A stretch of 64,000 nt of DNA from Oligoflexales bacterium (lineage in GTDB: Bacteria; Bdellovibrionota_B; Oligoflexia; Oligoflexales; JALZUQ01), in contig JALZUQ010000035.1 in the NCBI GenBank assembly GCA_023301465.1, positions 1 through 64,000 of the forward strand, given 5' to 3'. The first letter of the stretch is position 1. Each line of letters begins with the position of its first letter. A program made the translations under genes and the position numbers. The notes below the pieces were generated by a model, which worked only from the letters and a program-made list of their open reading frames with translations, was not told the DNA's origin and ran no database searches. Positions 63,683 through 64,000 of the stretch are shown in pieces.

Positions 63683-63895
63683 ATGATGACTGAATGGACC
63701 GGGTACCTTGCTTCTTTTTTGGTGATGCTCTCTTTTTTAGCTAAAGATGTGCGTAAACTACGTATTATTAATTCTGTTGGGTGTTTGTGCTTTGTGATTT
63801 ATGGAAGTCTTTTGATCCCCGTGAACTGGCCAATTATTATTACGAATGTTTTTATCATGTTGATTAATGGCAAGTATCTGTTTTCAAAAAACTAA
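63683..63895 (+). CDS. SemiSWEET/YgjV-like small membrane protein
   Basis: This 70-residue protein has three helices: WTGYLASFLVMLSFLAKDVR, RIINSVGCLCFVIYGSLL and WPIIITNVFIMLINGKYLF. The pattern is that of half-size SWEET sugar transporters or YgjV proteins, which dimerise. Substrate unknown. It directly follows the hypothetical gene; no other gene is seen to the right edge. Confidence 0.65.
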   Translation: MMTEWTGYLASFLVMLSFLAKDVRKLRIINSVGCLCFVIYGSLLIPVNWPIIITNVFIMLINGKYLFSKN

Positions 63896-64000
63896 CTTCT
63901 GTTAAGCCCTACATAGAAAACCAAAAACCTGCCATACCGTCTATCTATTCTTTTTTGACCTCTTGTCAAAAACATCGACACTCATTCAAATAAAAGACAT

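Overview
The window is a dense, AT-rich bacterial chromosome segment with no phage, insertion sequence, CRISPR, rRNA or tRNA that I can recognise. A TIGR02147-type regulator, many large secreted or lipid-anchored proteins without clear relatives, small outer-membrane barrels, two sigma-54 activators and the AT bias suggest a Gram-negative of the Bdellovibrionota or a neighbouring deltaproteobacterial-type lineage. This placement is inference from gene content, not from a marker phylogeny.

Accessory part (1-16.8 kb). A short lipoprotein, a remnant helix-turn-helix reading frame and an MgtC/SapB membrane protein come first. The most interesting locus is a four-gene minus-strand operon at 1977-5590. 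It encodes an ABC exporter, a 44-residue precursor peptide ending in six CGR(R/K) repeats, a DUF692 multinuclear iron-dependent oxidase (MNIO), and a partner protein translationally coupled to the oxidase. This has the logic of methanobactin- and HvfA/bufferin-type RiPPs, but the core is extremely basic, there is no Sec signal, and an ABC exporter is built in. A decayed outer-membrane barrel gene lies just upstream. Next comes a glycan/lipid-sugar operon (7.3-12.5 kb) of a cellulose-synthase-like GT2, a barrel protein, a polyprenyl-phosphate-sugar-type GT2, a GT-C membrane glycosyltransferase and a DUF2064 protein. Two DUF547 genes flank it. A flavoprotein and a membrane polyferredoxin (14.0-16.7 kb) probably form one electron-transfer unit, closed by a strong bidirectional terminator.

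Central part (16.8-40 kb). Metabolic and stress genes: malic enzyme, a DUF1287 protein, a TIGR01777 epimerase fused to an SRPBCC domain, gmk-relA/spoT, a LysM protein with a long Glu/Gln repeat, dprA with a VirB11/CpaF-like ATPase, rnc, der, a STAS-like zinc protein, a VC0807-type membrane protein, a large TPR protein, an LpxL-type acyltransferase overlapping lipA, an Rsm22-like methyltransferase and a sigma-54 activator without a receiver domain.

Housekeeping part (40-64 kb). frr-pyrH-tsf-rpsB form the usual translation operon in minus orientation. They are followed by a tandem-GYF-domain membrane protein, rpmF-fabD, a GFA-type zinc protein, miaB-ffh, a Rid protein, a TPR protein, an RluA-type pseudouridine synthase, ltrA, a 681-residue lipoprotein with its TIGR02147 regulator, an NtrC-type response regulator, ruvC, a LolC/E-type permease, a hypothetical protein and a SemiSWEET/YgjV-like membrane protein. 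Genes are closely packed with many 4-nt ATGA/GTGA overlaps, so most functions are read in short operons.
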